From Asparagopsis taxiformis (lineage: Eukaryota; Rhodophyta; Florideophyceae; Bonnemaisoniales; Bonnemaisoniaceae), in contig JALQPE010002808.1 of NCBI GenBank assembly GCA_030407315.1, forward strand, positions 58,337 to 122,336: a DNA stretch of 64,000 bases, in the 5' to 3' direction. The stretch's first letter is position 1, and the number at the start of each line of letters is the position of its first letter. This document shows, in pieces, positions 9,221-19,204 of this stretch. The notes beneath the pieces were generated by a model. That model was not told the origin of the DNA and did not search any database. It saw only the letters and a list, made by a program, of their open reading frames with translations. The position numbers and the translations under genes were made by a program.

Positions 9221-12200
9221 CTCCCCCTGTCGCCGAGGGGCGGGGAGTGATTGAGGCGTGTTGTTGTGGAAGGGGGCGCTGGTTATGCGGAGTTGGAGGT
9301 TGAGCTTGTTGAATTGTGTGTTTCCAATGGGCTTGGTGAATATGTCGGCTAGGTTGTCGTTAGTAGGTAGATAGCGGAGGTCGATACGTCCAGCTTGGAT
9401 GTTGTCCATCAAGTGGTGGTATCGGATGTCAATAAATTTTCTCCTTTTTGTTGGTGCTGAGCTAGTGGCCACCTGTAGAGCCGATTGCGAGTCGGTGTAC
9501 ATTATGATGGGTTGTGCGGCATTGATGAGTTTTAACTCTTTTAGCATGTCACCGAGCCAATTGGTTTGTCTTGTGGCGTCCGATGCTGATATTGTTTCCG
9601 CTTCGCAGGTACTTAGGGCAACAATGGATTGACGTTGTGATGACCAGTGAATTGGTGCGCCATGTAGCGTGATGACGGAGCCTGATATTGATTTGCGCGT
9701 GGTTGTATGGTTGGCGAAGTCAGCGTCACAGTATGTGGCCAGTGTGGCTTTCCCGGGTCTTGGAGCGTAGCATATTCCTGCTGTGGCGGTATGTTTGAGG
9801 TAGCGGATAAGCCGTTTCATTAGTTTCCAATGCCGAGTTGTTGGTTTGTGATTGGCGCGGGCTAAGGAGTTGGTAAAGAACTGTATGTCCGGGCGCGTTG
9901 AGTCTGTTAAGTATCGGAGCTCGCCGAGTGTTTCGCGGTATATTGTGGCGATGATTGTGTCAAGTTCGTCCTTCTCGGTTGGGGGAGAGAGATCAATGCC
10001 GTCCGAATATAGCTTTTCGAGGGGTTTGGCGTTGTGCATGTTGGTCTTGGTTATAATTGAGTCGATTATGTGTGGTTGAGAAATATGGGTGCCGTCAGGG
10101 GTGTATCGTATGTGCCAGTTTAGGTATTTGGTCGGTTTGCCAAGGCGTTTTACGCGGTATTTCGTGGCGAGGGTCTCGTAAAGGTCAGTGAGGAGATGGG
10201 GATGTGTGGCGCATACAAAGAAATCATCGATTGTGACGGCTACTATGGTTTGTTGGTCGGCATGAGTTTTGCTGAATAGACATGGGTCTGACTTGAGCTG
10301 GATAAATCCGTGTTTGGTGAGGAAGTCACGGGCTCCATTGCAGAATAGGCGCCCAGCTTGCTTGGTGCCATACAAGTTGCCTTTTAGTTGGCCGATGTGC
10401 TGACTGTGTTTGAAAGATCCATCAAACATGGGGTGTTGTCTAATATATACCGGTCTGGAGTGGTGGAATTTTTCATGTAGGAAGGCCGAAGAGATGTCCA
10501 AGTGTTCTGTTGGTAGGTTATTTGCAGCGGCATGGCTTATAAGTAGGCGAATAGTTGTTTTGTCAGCCGTGTAAGTGGATATTTCATCAGGGTTGTAGTG
10601 TATTGTGGGTAGCATCATATCTCCACGTACTGCACATCTGGCTTTGCGTTCTTCGATGTTTCCTTCTGCATCTCGTTTGTAGCGATACGTCATGGTGAGT
10701 GGAAGGGGTTTTGCGTTCGTGGGTGTGCTGCTGATGTCAAGCCAGGTTATAGCTTCCATGTCGTCGATTTTGTTCAGCTCATCGTTATGTGCTGTTTCCC
10801 ATAATTGTGCGTCAGGGTATTGTTTCGCCATTCGGTGCGTTTTGGGAGCGGGTGTATGTTTTGTGATTGTTTGTGGTGGAGTGATGGGGGTTGGAGATTG
10901 GGTACGGGTTTGAAATGCAATGTGGGTGGTCGCTGTTGGGTCAGAAGATGTTTGGTAAGGGTGAAAGTCCAGTGCGGAAATTTGCGCAAATTGGTTTGTA
11001 AGCGTGTTCTGTACGTAGATTGTGTCTTGGTCAATGCCAAATAGGTATCTGACAAGAGCTCCTTTCGGTTGAAGTTTTGTTCTAGGGCTGAGTATCGGTG
11101 CGTGTCCAAGTTGGCCAAAAGCGAATAGCCGTTTGATGTGGGGTGTGGATCGGTACCATTCGATGTATGGTATTTTGTTTGTCGTCGCGTGCACCAGGAG
11201 GTTGCGTTTGAATGCAGCGTCCATGAGAGCGTCTTGCCAATGTGTGTCGTTTAGATTGCTGTGTGCGAGGTTGGCTCGCACGATTCCTAATAATTTTTGA
11301 TTAACGCGTTCGGCGATGCTGTTTTGTTGTGGAGTGTATGGGGCGGATGTAATGTGTGTGATTCCACGGGCGGCCAATTGTTTGCGTAGTGATTCTGATG
11401 TGTATTCTTTTGCGTTGTCTGAGCGCAAGAATCGGGGATACTTGCCTTGAATGTTGTACACATATTCCATGTGATGGACGGTTAATTGTGGGATCGAAGA
11501 GCGATCACGTATGCAATGCACACTTAGATGGCGAGTTTTAGTGTCTACGAAGGTGACAAAGTATCTGTTTCCCTGGTGTGATGTTGTGGGGAACGGACCG
11601 CAGACATCTGAAGATATGTGTTGTCCAGATTGGTGGTCATGTGTTGTGGGCTTGTGTGATGATGCATTGAGCTTGGCAATTGCACATGCGCTACAGGTCA
11701 TGTCCGGTATTGGCATGTTGGAGAATTGGTGTAGGGGCGGTATCGAGTTGTGGCGACATGTGTTACGCAATGTTTGGGTGTTGGGATGCCCAAGCGTGAT
11801 GTGGATATCATGTGCATCAGATGGGTGGTCATCCTGGGTGGGTTCAGTCAGAGGGTTGCGCATGCGTTTGGGCAGGGGTGCGCGAATGGTGGATGGGTGT
11901 TGGTTTGAATCTGGGGAGGTGGGTTGGCGCGTAAAGAATTTGGGGATTGGGAGTTGAGTTGGTGGTTGGGGAAATTCAGTTATCTTGCCAGTATTATTGT
12001 CAGTGCGTTTTGTTGGCTTGGAGGCGTGGATTTTGCTGGTCTGAGATGATGATCGAGTAGGTTTTGATTGGGGTCTTTGTGTCCGTTTGGGATTTTTAGT
12101 TGGCTGTGTTGTTCTGGATGAGGTGGGTTGGTGGGTGGACGTTCGTGGCATCGGGGGTGGAGACCGTTGCTTTGCGTTTGATTGTGTAGATTGAGAGCGA

Positions 12201-12853
12201 GTGGTTCTCCAAGGGCGTTCCCAGTGTGTTGTTTTCGATTTGGATCGCGTGTTGTGTGCTGGTGCATCTGGGTTGCCTGTATTGGAGCTAGGGTGTTTGG
12301 ATGATGTGGTGGATGTTGATATGGTTTCCGGGGTGGTTGATGGTGTAGTAGAGGAGCGTGTGTTATAGCAGGATGTGGGAGGTGCATTAAGTTCGGGAGT
12401 TTTATTGTCGATGACGTATAGTCCCTGGCGGAATGACGCTATTTTACGTGATGCACGGTTGTTCCATGGGCGTACAAACGCTTGGTTTGGGGTGAAGGTG
12501 ACGGGTCCATGGTTTTTGGCCAGGGTGTGTACGGAGATGAGGTTTGTGTTGATGTCAGGGGAAACGACTGAATCAGTAATGTTGAGTGTAAGGGTTGGTG
12601 TGCGGATCTGCGTGTTCCCAGTATGAGTTATGGAGTGGCGTTGGTTAGCTGCCGTTTTTGTGAAGAGCGGTTTGGTGACCGGTGTGCATGTGCGGGTGGG
12701 TGTGGTTAGATGGGATGGTGATGCGCCTGAATCCAGGATGAAACACTTACGATCCTCATTGTTAGTCTGATCAGCCTTGCTGAGCTGGTGCATTTCGAGA
12801 TGGAGGTCATGTGGTTCATCGTCTGCTTGTGAGATTCGGTGGTCAGGTGTCAT
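9143..12853 (-). CDS. pol: Copia Pol polyprotein (protease, integrase, RT, RNase H)
   Basis: An open frame of 1,236 residues from the first ATG; the same frame is open upstream to about 13050, where a compact zinc knuckle of the C-x2-H...H-x4-C form (W-C-S-F-H...N-A-E-C) lies at 12900-12945. Order: aspartic protease D-S-G-A at about residue 42; integrase HHCC zinc site, then D of S-S-D-V-C-G-P-F, D of L-R-S-D-N-A-K-E and E of N-S-I-A-E-R; RVT_2 reverse transcriptase with L-D-I-S-S-A-F and a variant T-I-D-D-F-F active site (usually Y-V-D-D); RNase H with Y-C-D-A-D-F, S-T-C-E-A-E and T-D-S-Q-S-A. The C-terminus runs into the 3' LTR. Expression must use a frame change from gag. Confidence 0.93.
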   Translation of the reverse strand: MTPDHRISQADDEPHDLHLEMHQLSKADQTNNEDRKCFILDSGASPSHLTTPTRTCTPVTKPLFTKTAANQRHSITHTGNTQIRTPTLTLNITDSVVSPDINTNLISVHTLAKNHGPVTFTPNQAFVRPWNNRASRKIASFRQGLYVIDNKTPELNAPPTSCYNTRSSTTPSTTPETISTSTTSSKHPSSNTGNPDAPAHNTRSKSKTTHWERPWRTTRSQSTQSNAKQRSPPPMPRTSTHQPTSSRTTQPTKNPKRTQRPQSKPTRSSSQTSKIHASKPTKRTDNNTGKITEFPQPPTQLPIPKFFTRQPTSPDSNQHPSTIRAPLPKRMRNPLTEPTQDDHPSDAHDIHITLGHPNTQTLRNTCRHNSIPPLHQFSNMPIPDMTCSACAIAKLNASSHKPTTHDHQSGQHISSDVCGPFPTTSHQGNRYFVTFVDTKTRHLSVHCIRDRSSIPQLTVHHMEYVYNIQGKYPRFLRSDNAKEYTSESLRKQLAARGITHITSAPYTPQQNSIAERVNQKLLGIVRANLAHSNLNDTHWQDALMDAAFKRNLLVHATTNKIPYIEWYRSTPHIKRLFAFGQLGHAPILSPRTKLQPKGALVRYLFGIDQDTIYVQNTLTNQFAQISALDFHPYQTSSDPTATTHIAFQTRTQSPTPITPPQTITKHTPAPKTHRMAKQYPDAQLWETAHNDELNKIDDMEAITWLDISSTPTNAKPLPLTMTYRYKRDAEGNIEERKARCAVRGDMMLPTIHYNPDEISTYTADKTTIRLLISHAAANNLPTEHLDISSAFLHEKFHHSRPVYIRQHPMFDGSFKHSQHIGQLKGNLYGTKQAGRLFCNGARDFLTKHGFIQLKSDPCLFSKTHADQQTIVAVTIDDFFVCATHPHLLTDLYETLATKYRVKRLGKPTKYLNWHIRYTPDGTHISQPHIIDSIITKTNMHNAKPLEKLYSDGIDLSPPTEKDELDTIIATIYRETLGELRYLTDSTRPDIQFFTNSLARANHKPTTRHWKLMKRLIRYLKHTATAGICYAPRPGKATLATYCDADFANHTTTRKSISGSVITLHGAPIHWSSQRQSIVALSTCEAETISASDATRQTNWLGDMLKELKLINAAQPIIMYTDSQSALQVATSSAPTKRRKFIDIRYHHLMDNIQAGRIDLRYLPTNDNLADIFTKPIGNTQFNKLNLQLRITSAPFHNNTPQSLPAPRRQGECQDAKQHKSPIGRSLTCQDAKHLTS
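9221..9230 (-). promoter_or_regulatory. Polypurine tract of copia copy 1
   Basis: Sense ACAGGGGGAG lies immediately before the 3' LTR TGTCAGG; it primes plus-strand DNA synthesis. The same tract is present in copies 2 and 3. Confidence 0.65.
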
Positions 12854-13025
12854 GTAGGTTTGATGTGCTTGTGGTGTAGTGGTTTTGTGGCGTTGTGGTT
12901 TGCATTCTGCATTGCTGTGTGTTTGTGAGTTGTGGAAGCTACACCATTTGCGTTGGGAGCGTGTGGGATTGGCGTTCGTTTTGGTTGGTCGCCAGGTGCG
13001 GTAGTGTGTGGGGTATTGGATTATT

Positions 13026-13056
13026 TTACGCGGTTGGTGGCTTGGCGGGGGGGGCG
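13026..13056 (-). promoter_or_regulatory. gag-pol +1 frameshift window with C8 tract
   Basis: The pol frame is offset +1 from gag. The pol frame is closed by a TAA just upstream of this window (13058-13060) and the gag frame by the TAA at 13026-13028. Any shift must therefore occur in these roughly 30 nt, which contain eight consecutive C in the sense strand (G8 at 13047-13054). The same tract is intact in copy 3 (27558-27565). Confidence 0.6.
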
Positions 13057-13643
13057 GTTAAAGATCTGGCCTGGATGTTGTTTACGGCTCGTTGCAGTCT
13101 GGTGCAGAATTCGTGGATGCTTGACGGAGGCGTTTGTGTCATGATCTCGTGTGTGGTGTGTAGCTCCGGAAGCGATTGTATGCCGTGTACCATGAATTGG
13201 ATGGATGTCTGTTCTTTGTCGATGTTAGGGTATTTGGCATTGCGCATCGCAATGCGTATGTTTTCGTGTTTGTTGATGTATGAATGAATGTCATCAATGG
13301 ATGTCAGCCAGATGTTGCGTGCGTTCTCTTCGAGTAGGCTGTGATCTGTGGCTGTTAATTCCCGGACGGTGTCGATTATCTGTTGCGTGAGCAGTGAGGG
13401 AGGAAGACGTAAGTTGGCAGCTGTGAGACGTGTGGATATGCGCTTGGGCAGGCTGGATAGAATGATTAGCGTGAGGCGTTCCTGTTTGCGCTTGTATTCT
13501 GTGAATTCAGCTGGGTCTTCTGGTGCTGTGTTTGCGGGGTTGAGGATGTGATCAAGTCCTGCGTCGTTGGCGAAGGCTTCGAGTGTGCGGTGCCAGTAAT
13601 CGAGATTGTCTATGTCCAGGGTGGGGAGGATGTGTGATGACAT
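13026..13643 (-). CDS. gag: Copia Gag (capsid) protein
   Basis: 205 residues starting 40 nt after the PBS. It resembles copia Gag (UBN2-like): a Trp-His helical start (L-D-Y-W-H), then I-H-S-Y-I-N-K-H-E-N-I-R and a V-H-G-I-Q-S-L-P segment also found in the second copia family at 47.5 kb. It packages element RNA in virus-like particles. It ends at a TAA just after a C8 run; the zinc knuckle normally at the Gag end is encoded in the pol frame beyond. Confidence 0.85.
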   Translation of the reverse strand: MSSHILPTLDIDNLDYWHRTLEAFANDAGLDHILNPANTAPEDPAEFTEYKRKQERLTLIILSSLPKRISTRLTAANLRLPPSLLTQQIIDTVRELTATDHSLLEENARNIWLTSIDDIHSYINKHENIRIAMRNAKYPNIDKEQTSIQFMVHGIQSLPELHTTHEIMTQTPPSSIHEFCTRLQRAVNNIQARSLTAPPAKPPTA

Positions 13644-13671
13644 GATGTGATCGTTGCGCTGGAGCGTTGAA

Positions 13672-13683
13672 GGGCCGATAACC
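13672..13683 (-). promoter_or_regulatory. Primer binding site of copia copy 1
   Basis: Sense GGTTATCGGCCC directly follows the 5' LTR. It lacks the TGG of tRNA 3'-end PBSs and differs by one base from the Drosophila copia PBS, which pairs with the anticodon arm of initiator tRNA-Met (half-tRNA primer). Confidence 0.6.
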
Positions 13684-13802
13684 TGTTATGGATGAAGTTC
13701 ACCTTACCTCCGTTTTCTTCGTCGACGGCGGTACAGTCTATTAAATACTATCTTAAGGTGTAAATACTGTAATTATGAAGTTAAATGTTTGGCATCCTGA
13801 CA
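13684..13802 (-). repeat. 5' LTR of copia copy 1 (119 bp)
   Basis: TG...CA ends. It is nearly identical to 9054-9172. It carries the G variant of the first 17-bp block and lacks the 48 bp between blocks, as expected from a deletion between direct repeats. Confidence 0.85.
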
Positions 13803-13807
13803 CTGAC

Positions 13808-14464
13808 CTGTGGTGTATGACAGCAACCGTGTCATTGAGGTATTTCTGGGTTATAATTTACATGTAACTACACGCAGCCAACCAGAGCGCTTGTCATGTT
13901 GTGAAACGAGCTAGCATTGCTGGCATACGTGAGGAAACACCAAATCGATGCGATCGGGAAAGAAGCGCTGGACTACTCCACACTTTGCCGCTCGACTGAT
14001 CCTAGCAATCTGCACTCGAGCTCTTCTGGTCATACTCGAGTGCATTATCCATTGGACAGGTGCACGACGAAGAGGCCCTGGATCAATTTATCAGCGCTGC
14101 CGAAAAGGACACCAGAAGACCTGGTATCATATTTGAGAGGGTTAACGTTTGATTGATTTCCGCCCCCTTCGGCATTCAGAGAATGTTGTGTAGAGACTTG
14201 CCTGGAATAATTGGTAAATTGCGAGCTATTCATCGACGCTGATAAACGTCGATAGCGCGAAATGAAATGCTCGTCTTCTATTGCGCTGCACGGCATGTGC
14301 TATGGCAAGAGCCAAGTAGCGGCCGTTGTCGCGTCCTAAGTGTGAACGGAGTGGGGGCTGTAGACCAGTGAGTCCTGGTGTAGCGGTTTCAGGGACATGT
14401 GTTGGTGCGGTTCGACGCTGTTTTAGCTAGTGTGGAATGGTCTACACATGGTACTTCAAATTAT
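13808..14464. other. B-A spacer, no recognised gene
   Basis: Continues the cassette after the copia insertion and is repeated at 28319, 33707, 37501 and 41295. No domain-bearing frame was found. A 16-bp indel between two TCGA repeats (near 14235) distinguishes proximal from distal units. Confidence 0.4.
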
Positions 14465-14745
14465 AACATCACGCATGGTCATCAGTCTACAGGAGTATAA
14501 CAGGCATTGAATGTCTACTTCGGGATCATGATGTAACCATCAGTAGAAAACAGACCGTTGAATTTTGTCTCAGAACGGGTATAGCATATTGGTTTTTTGT
14601 GCCGCAACAACGACGTGGTGGTAGCTGGTTTGTGGTTGATAATTCCTGTACCTAGCGTCGGCAGTGATAGTAGAGGAAAATACAAGGGGCTAAGGAATGT
14701 CAAAGAAGGTTGAATGAAGGAACAGGGAAAGATGTTCTGGCCTTT
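14465..14745 (-). pseudogene. Second, more decayed NB-ARC relic (B-A spacer)
   Basis: This block aligns base by base with 6830-7110 of the A-B spacer relic. Anchors include GAGT(G/A)(C/T)AACAGGC, GACGT(A/G)GTGG and GGGAA(G/A)GATGTTC(C/T)GGC. Because 6830-8043 is homologous to the NB-ARC gene, this is probably the remains of a second NLR-type gene. No P-loop was recovered here. Repeated in every B-A spacer. Confidence 0.4.
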
Positions 14746-15249
14746 GTGTGCTGCAACTTTGGATTCCAAACCCGCATATTGCATATATTTCTGCAATTGC
14801 GCTTGAAACCGAAGAGATGTGGAGGGTATCGCTCTCTGCAATCCCACTCAAGGTAAAGATCCAGCTTACCGTAGCTCATGCACCTTTTCCCATACAGCGA
14901 AAAATTCCATGATTCGCAGTGTTCAGTTTCAACTTCCCCCCTCGCCCCAGCACCATTCGCAGTGCGATGAGCACCCACTGAGGACGCGAGGAATGAACGA
15001 CAAATATTCACATTGCCTCAAACTGGGAGACCTATGCTAGCATGGGATTCGCACAGCCAAAGTACATCGTATTTCCTTTCCGTTTCCGAATCAACAAAGT
15101 CAATTTAGTTACGCTGCTGGCAGCAGTCCCTTTAATCCGCCCAGTTATCTTGGTACCAAAGACTACATTCAACTAGACTACACTGGACATTTCACTGCGT
15201 CAATATTACACTTTAGACATCGATTTCATTCATCTGTCTGTCCCCCAGC

Positions 15250-15768
15250 CTAGGCACCAATCCGAATTACCCTCGGCTTTGCCGCCTCAGCAACTGGTAC
15301 TCGAATAACCAATACCCCATTCTTCATCTCACTCCAAATACCATCCGAGTTCAATCGCGACCCCAATTTCATCTCAAGACGGTATTCCAGCGCCGGTTCA
15401 GAAACAACCTCCCCATCTTTCTCTCCCGATGTCTTATCACTCTCCATCTCAGTCTTGTCTTCTGCCGCTGCACCAGTACCACCGCGATTCGGTCGGTATC
15501 GCTTCGCACTCAGCACAAGCATACGGTCATTTAATTGCAGGGAAACATCCTCCTGCGAAACGCCAGGGATCTCGATCTCGACGCGCGTTTCTTCACTTGT
15601 TGCATAGCGAGAGTAGGTCGGTTCGATTGTGGGGACAGGGCGCTCATGCTCTGATTTGTGGTGTGTCGAGGTGTTGTCGTTGTGGGATGAGAAGGCGGCG
15701 TGAATGAGGGCTGGGAAGAGGAGGTCGGCTTGGGTGGAGAACATTGTGGGGAATTCGTAGAGCGCCAT
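15250..15768 (-). CDS. Small heat shock protein HSP20, type A, copy 2
   Basis: 172 residues with the same alpha-crystallin domain and a C-terminal I-R-I (I-x-I) motif. Compared with copy 1 it has N30, Y55, E73, A126 and ends R-V-I-R-I-G-A. No frame disruption. It lies downstream of copia copy 1 on the other side of the B-A spacer; its own promoter is intact. Confidence 0.92.
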   Translation of the reverse strand: MALYEFPTMFSTQADLLFPALIHAAFSSHNDNTSTHHKSEHERPVPTIEPTYSRYATSEETRVEIEIPGVSQEDVSLQLNDRMLVLSAKRYRPNRGGTGAAAEDKTEMESDKTSGEKDGEVVSEPALEYRLEMKLGSRLNSDGIWSEMKNGVLVIRVPVAEAAKPRVIRIGA

Positions 15769-15888
15769 TGGATTTGATTTTGTTGGTTGTTGTTGTTATC
15801 GTTGTTGTTAGTCGAGTGTTGTTGACAGTGTTTTTGACTGTGTTTTGGTGTGGTGGTGGATGTTAGAGTGTCTTCGAAAGAGGTCATG

Positions 15889-15945
15889 TTTTATAGCTGG
15901 GTGGGAAGGGCGTGAGGTGGAAGTCGAGCGGGTACGCTTCGAGAA
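15889..15945 (-). promoter_or_regulatory. TATA box and heat shock element of HSP20-A2
   Basis: CTATAAAA at 15889-15896 and TTCgaGAA at 15938-15945, as in A1. A few bases of GTT-type microsatellite length differ in the 5' UTR. Confidence 0.55.
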
Positions 15946-16980
15946 GGAAAATGGGAGTGGACGCTTCGCAGACGTGTCGAGAATAGTCGAGAGTGCGTCT
16001 TGGAGGGATCTGGAAGACTTTGGAAATGATGTGTGCAAGAAGATGGCCAATGAGAGTGCAGTATCAAGTGTGATGTTGAAAAGAAAGACTTGTAGCATAA
16101 CAGTTGGCTGTTGCCAAATGTTAATAGTGGCAAGTTGTCAACCTTGTTGCGTACACAGAGGCTCTCACGTGTACCCGTGGCACCCTTGTCAACTTGCGAC
16201 GGATGTGGACATCCTCACATCCGACAGTCGACCATATAGCCCCCACTCCTGACGAGACATCATAGTATCGTGACTGTCTTTGCGAGCTCACCGACTGTCT
16301 CGGCGAGATCGCGGACAGAACTCAACCTCAAGGTGTATATGAACCACTTAGGCAATCTAGAGAAAAAAACAACGACACATAACATTAGTAAATTTTTAGT
16401 TCGTCCTACAACGACAGAGGAATCCCTCAACCAACATTGAAGACCCCGGCTTCCGTGCAACGAAGCCATAAAAAAACCACCGATACAAACTTAGGTTTGT
16501 AGCCACCCCTGCTAGTGGAAGCGTAGCACGTTCCACCAGCTAAAACACACTTGATCACACAGTGACTGTCAAGTCACCCTCAGTACTCTATCACCAAAGT
16601 GCTCTCGAGACTGTACAGACTGGCAAGTCCTGGAAGTTGTATAGAAAACTCTTGTGATTTTATGTAAATGAGATTCAAATCTGGATAATTCTAGACACAA
16701 CGATGCACAACTGTCCCTGCTGGAGCGGAAATAACAACTCGAGCGACAGGGCCTGTTGTTGTCACGATTCAAGGGGAACAGAGTTTTCAAACTATTCGCT
16801 GATACCGACATGTATCACGTCCATTCTTCAACGTCAACAGCAGCAACTGCATCTAGACGACGGATTAACTGCATGCATCAACGCAGAGAAGATGTGACTG
16901 GCGGAAGTGATAGCAATGGGTGTAGACCAGCTTTGCAGAGTATAGCCAATCCGATGATATGCTACGGTCCTGAATAGTAA

Positions 16981-18232
16981 CGTTATTCAAGGTCATTATC
17001 TATTGGGAGTGCAACAGGCCTAGAATCTCTGCGTTTGGATTGGATCAAGATGTAGATCATCGGTTGACAAAAGCTGAATTGGGCCCACATTTCGTACAGC
17101 GCACTAATTGTTATTGCTGCGACAGTGACGTAGTGGCATTGGATGTGTGGTGAATTAATTCTCGTATCCAGAAACTGTTGCTGAAAACAAGGAGGATACG
17201 GTTAGGAAGCTGGGGTGAAAGAACTGGGAAGGATGTTCCGGCTGTAGAGGGAAAAATGAGAATGATGCTGACATTCCTGTCCTTCCGAGTGAAAGCATTG
17301 GGAATGTTCCTCGGTATGCCATTTCCAACTAATGGTACAGTGTCATAAAGTTGAACCCCTTCCAGTCACGGTGAACATGTGTGGCAGTTTGCCACAATTT
17401 TGGGGGATACCGTTCAGTGATAGATTGTTGCTTGGCTGGAGAGGACAACAGCAAAAATCTGTACTGGCGTATCATCTCATACATTTCGACTAAAGTAAGA
17501 GTAAAACCCCGGTAGAAAAGCCCTCAATTGCTGGTGGTTGGCACGTGTGGCGAACATCCCTTTCCACGAGTAGATATTTTACATCACCGCTCAATGGCCA
17601 TACGTTGTCGAGAATGTCATGCATATACATGGAGGCGAGAAGGTCTCTAGGCGAGACCATCATCGAGAAACACTTGCGAAATGTCGATTCGAATTGCTGA
17701 TCGCCTTGCCGTGAATCATTCGGCCTTGTGAAAACCGAGCAGATGTCAACCGTTAAATCTCCTGTTTCACATCCGTAAGCGATGCGTTTGGAAGCGGAGA
17801 AAACACCCGTACCGCCTCGCGAAATTCACAAAGCACGGCAACTGCATTGGAAACGCCTGACGTCAAGTAGTGTTCCCGACGCTGCCCGAACCATAGAGTG
17901 CAATGGTGTTCTCCGAACGCTCGAAAACTTCCAATGAAAGCGCCGGGCTTCTTGGCATAAAGCGCTTGCAAAGTCGATGCCGTTTCTGTATCGAGTATAG
18001 CCTCAGAAGCGTCTTTGCTGCTGGAGAGCAGGTGTATTGCAGGGGATATTGGATGGGGGTTTGAGGGGTGTGGGGATAAAGACGCTCATGTGCAGATGGT
18101 GAATGAGCGTGGTGGTCGCAATGACGCCAATGGAAGGAAAATGGCGTTGGATAGTGTGTGAGAGGTGGATGCATCTTTTGTCTTTCTTCATCATTCACGA
18201 ATAGTCAAGCAATGCTCCAGTTTGACATCAAT
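16981..18232 (-). pseudogene. NB-ARC relic, cassette 2
   Basis: Near-identical duplicate of the relic at 6830-8081 (offset 10,151), with the same mutated P-loop and stops. It arose by segmental duplication, not separate decay. Confidence 0.72.
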
Positions 18233-18322
18233 CCGTTTACAATAACTTGAGTTTACAATAATACATGCTACTATCTAAACTCTACTGCAAAAAGTCTTCG
18301 CTCCGATTCTTTCGCGTCCAGT

Positions 18323-18853
18323 CTACGCGCCAATTTCAATACTCCTCGCCTTTGCAGCTTCGGCAGCTGCAATTCGAATCGTCAGTATTCCATCACGCAT
18401 CTCCGTCCGAATCGCCTCAGTATTCAATCGCGGCCCCAATTTCATCACAACATGGTACCTTGCCATCACCTTCCTGCACTCCGCCGCGCACTGCTCCTCC
18501 CCTTTCGCTTTCGTGTCATCTTCGGCTTTATCTTCAACGTCATCGCCGCCCTGTTCGCTCTTCGGTTCATTGCATCCGTTTCCGTCGGTACGGTATCTCT
18601 TGGCTTTCAGCACAAGACGCCGATCCTTCAGCTCTAATGAGACATCTTCTTTCGCCACACCGGGAATTTCGACCTCCAGACGCGTTTCCTCTTTCGTGTC
18701 GACACGCGTGTACGCAGGCTCAATGGTGGTCATGCACGGCTTGCTGTCGCGTTCCGTGCAGTCGCCGCTGTTGGACAGGAGTGCGTGGCGCATCAGGGAG
18801 GGGAAAAGGACGTCTTGTTGGACGGAGAACATGGGGATGCCGTAGAGATCCAT
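18323..18853 (-). CDS. Small heat shock protein HSP20, type B, copy 2
   Basis: 176 residues, identical in protein to B1. It keeps E-I-P-G-V, D-G-I-L-T-I-R-I, I-E-I and the long charged loop. Its upstream region is followed by the truncated copia copy 2 at the same CTGAC site. Confidence 0.92.
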   Translation of the reverse strand: MDLYGIPMFSVQQDVLFPSLMRHALLSNSGDCTERDSKPCMTTIEPAYTRVDTKEETRLEVEIPGVAKEDVSLELKDRRLVLKAKRYRTDGNGCNEPKSEQGGDDVEDKAEDDTKAKGEEQCAAECRKVMARYHVVMKLGPRLNTEAIRTEMRDGILTIRIAAAEAAKARSIEIGA

Positions 18854-18961
18854 TTGGGATGTTGTTGGATGTGGTATGTGAGAGTTGGTAGAGTGGTGTG
18901 TTGGATTTGGATTGTCGATGAAGAGCGGAGGGGAGTAGAATGACGCTTGGTAGACGCCATG

Positions 18962-19150
18962 TTTTATAGCTGTTCGAAGCGGTGGGTGGGAGTGGGGTGG
19001 AGGGGATGGAGGTCTACAAGGGAAGCGTTCTGGAAAGGATGCGTTGTCTCTAGAAATTCTCGAAGCATCGAGATTGTGGCTGGAGAAGTTTGGTAGGGGT
19101 ATTTGGTGGAATGGAAAGTTTTGGAAGTTTTGGAAGTTTCGGGAATATTA
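18962..19150 (-). promoter_or_regulatory. TATA box and heat shock elements of HSP20-B2
   Basis: CTATAAAA at 18962-18969; heat shock elements at 19028-19035, 19057-19064 and a four-unit one at 19133-19150. Confidence 0.62.
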
Positions 19151-19204
19151 TGGAATCTGGCCAATCAACGTTCGGATGATGTCATGGATGCGAATAGTGC
19201 TGAC

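Larger units (their letters stand above)
9054..13802 (-). mobile_element. Ty1/copia LTR retrotransposon, copy 1 (full length)
   Basis: A 4,749-bp element on the minus strand flanked by a CTGAC target duplication (9049-9053 and 13803-13807). It has TG...CA LTRs, a PBS, gag, pol with domain order PR-IN-RT-RNaseH (diagnostic of copia), and a polypurine tract. The paralogous sites at 33702, 37496 and 41290 retain the sequence with a single CTGAC and no insert. This is the best preserved of the three copies. Confidence 0.95.

Noticed and set aside
11511..11957. + strand open frames over copia pol (148, 130, 83 aa and others)
   Set aside because: Shadows of the minus-strand pol and gag, rich in Trp, Cys and Gly as expected from antisense reading.
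14045..14296. Small frames (60-110 aa) in the B-A spacers as HSP-associated peptides
   Set aside because: They differ in start or length between units, have no domain and lie in DNA that aligns with the decayed NB-ARC relic.
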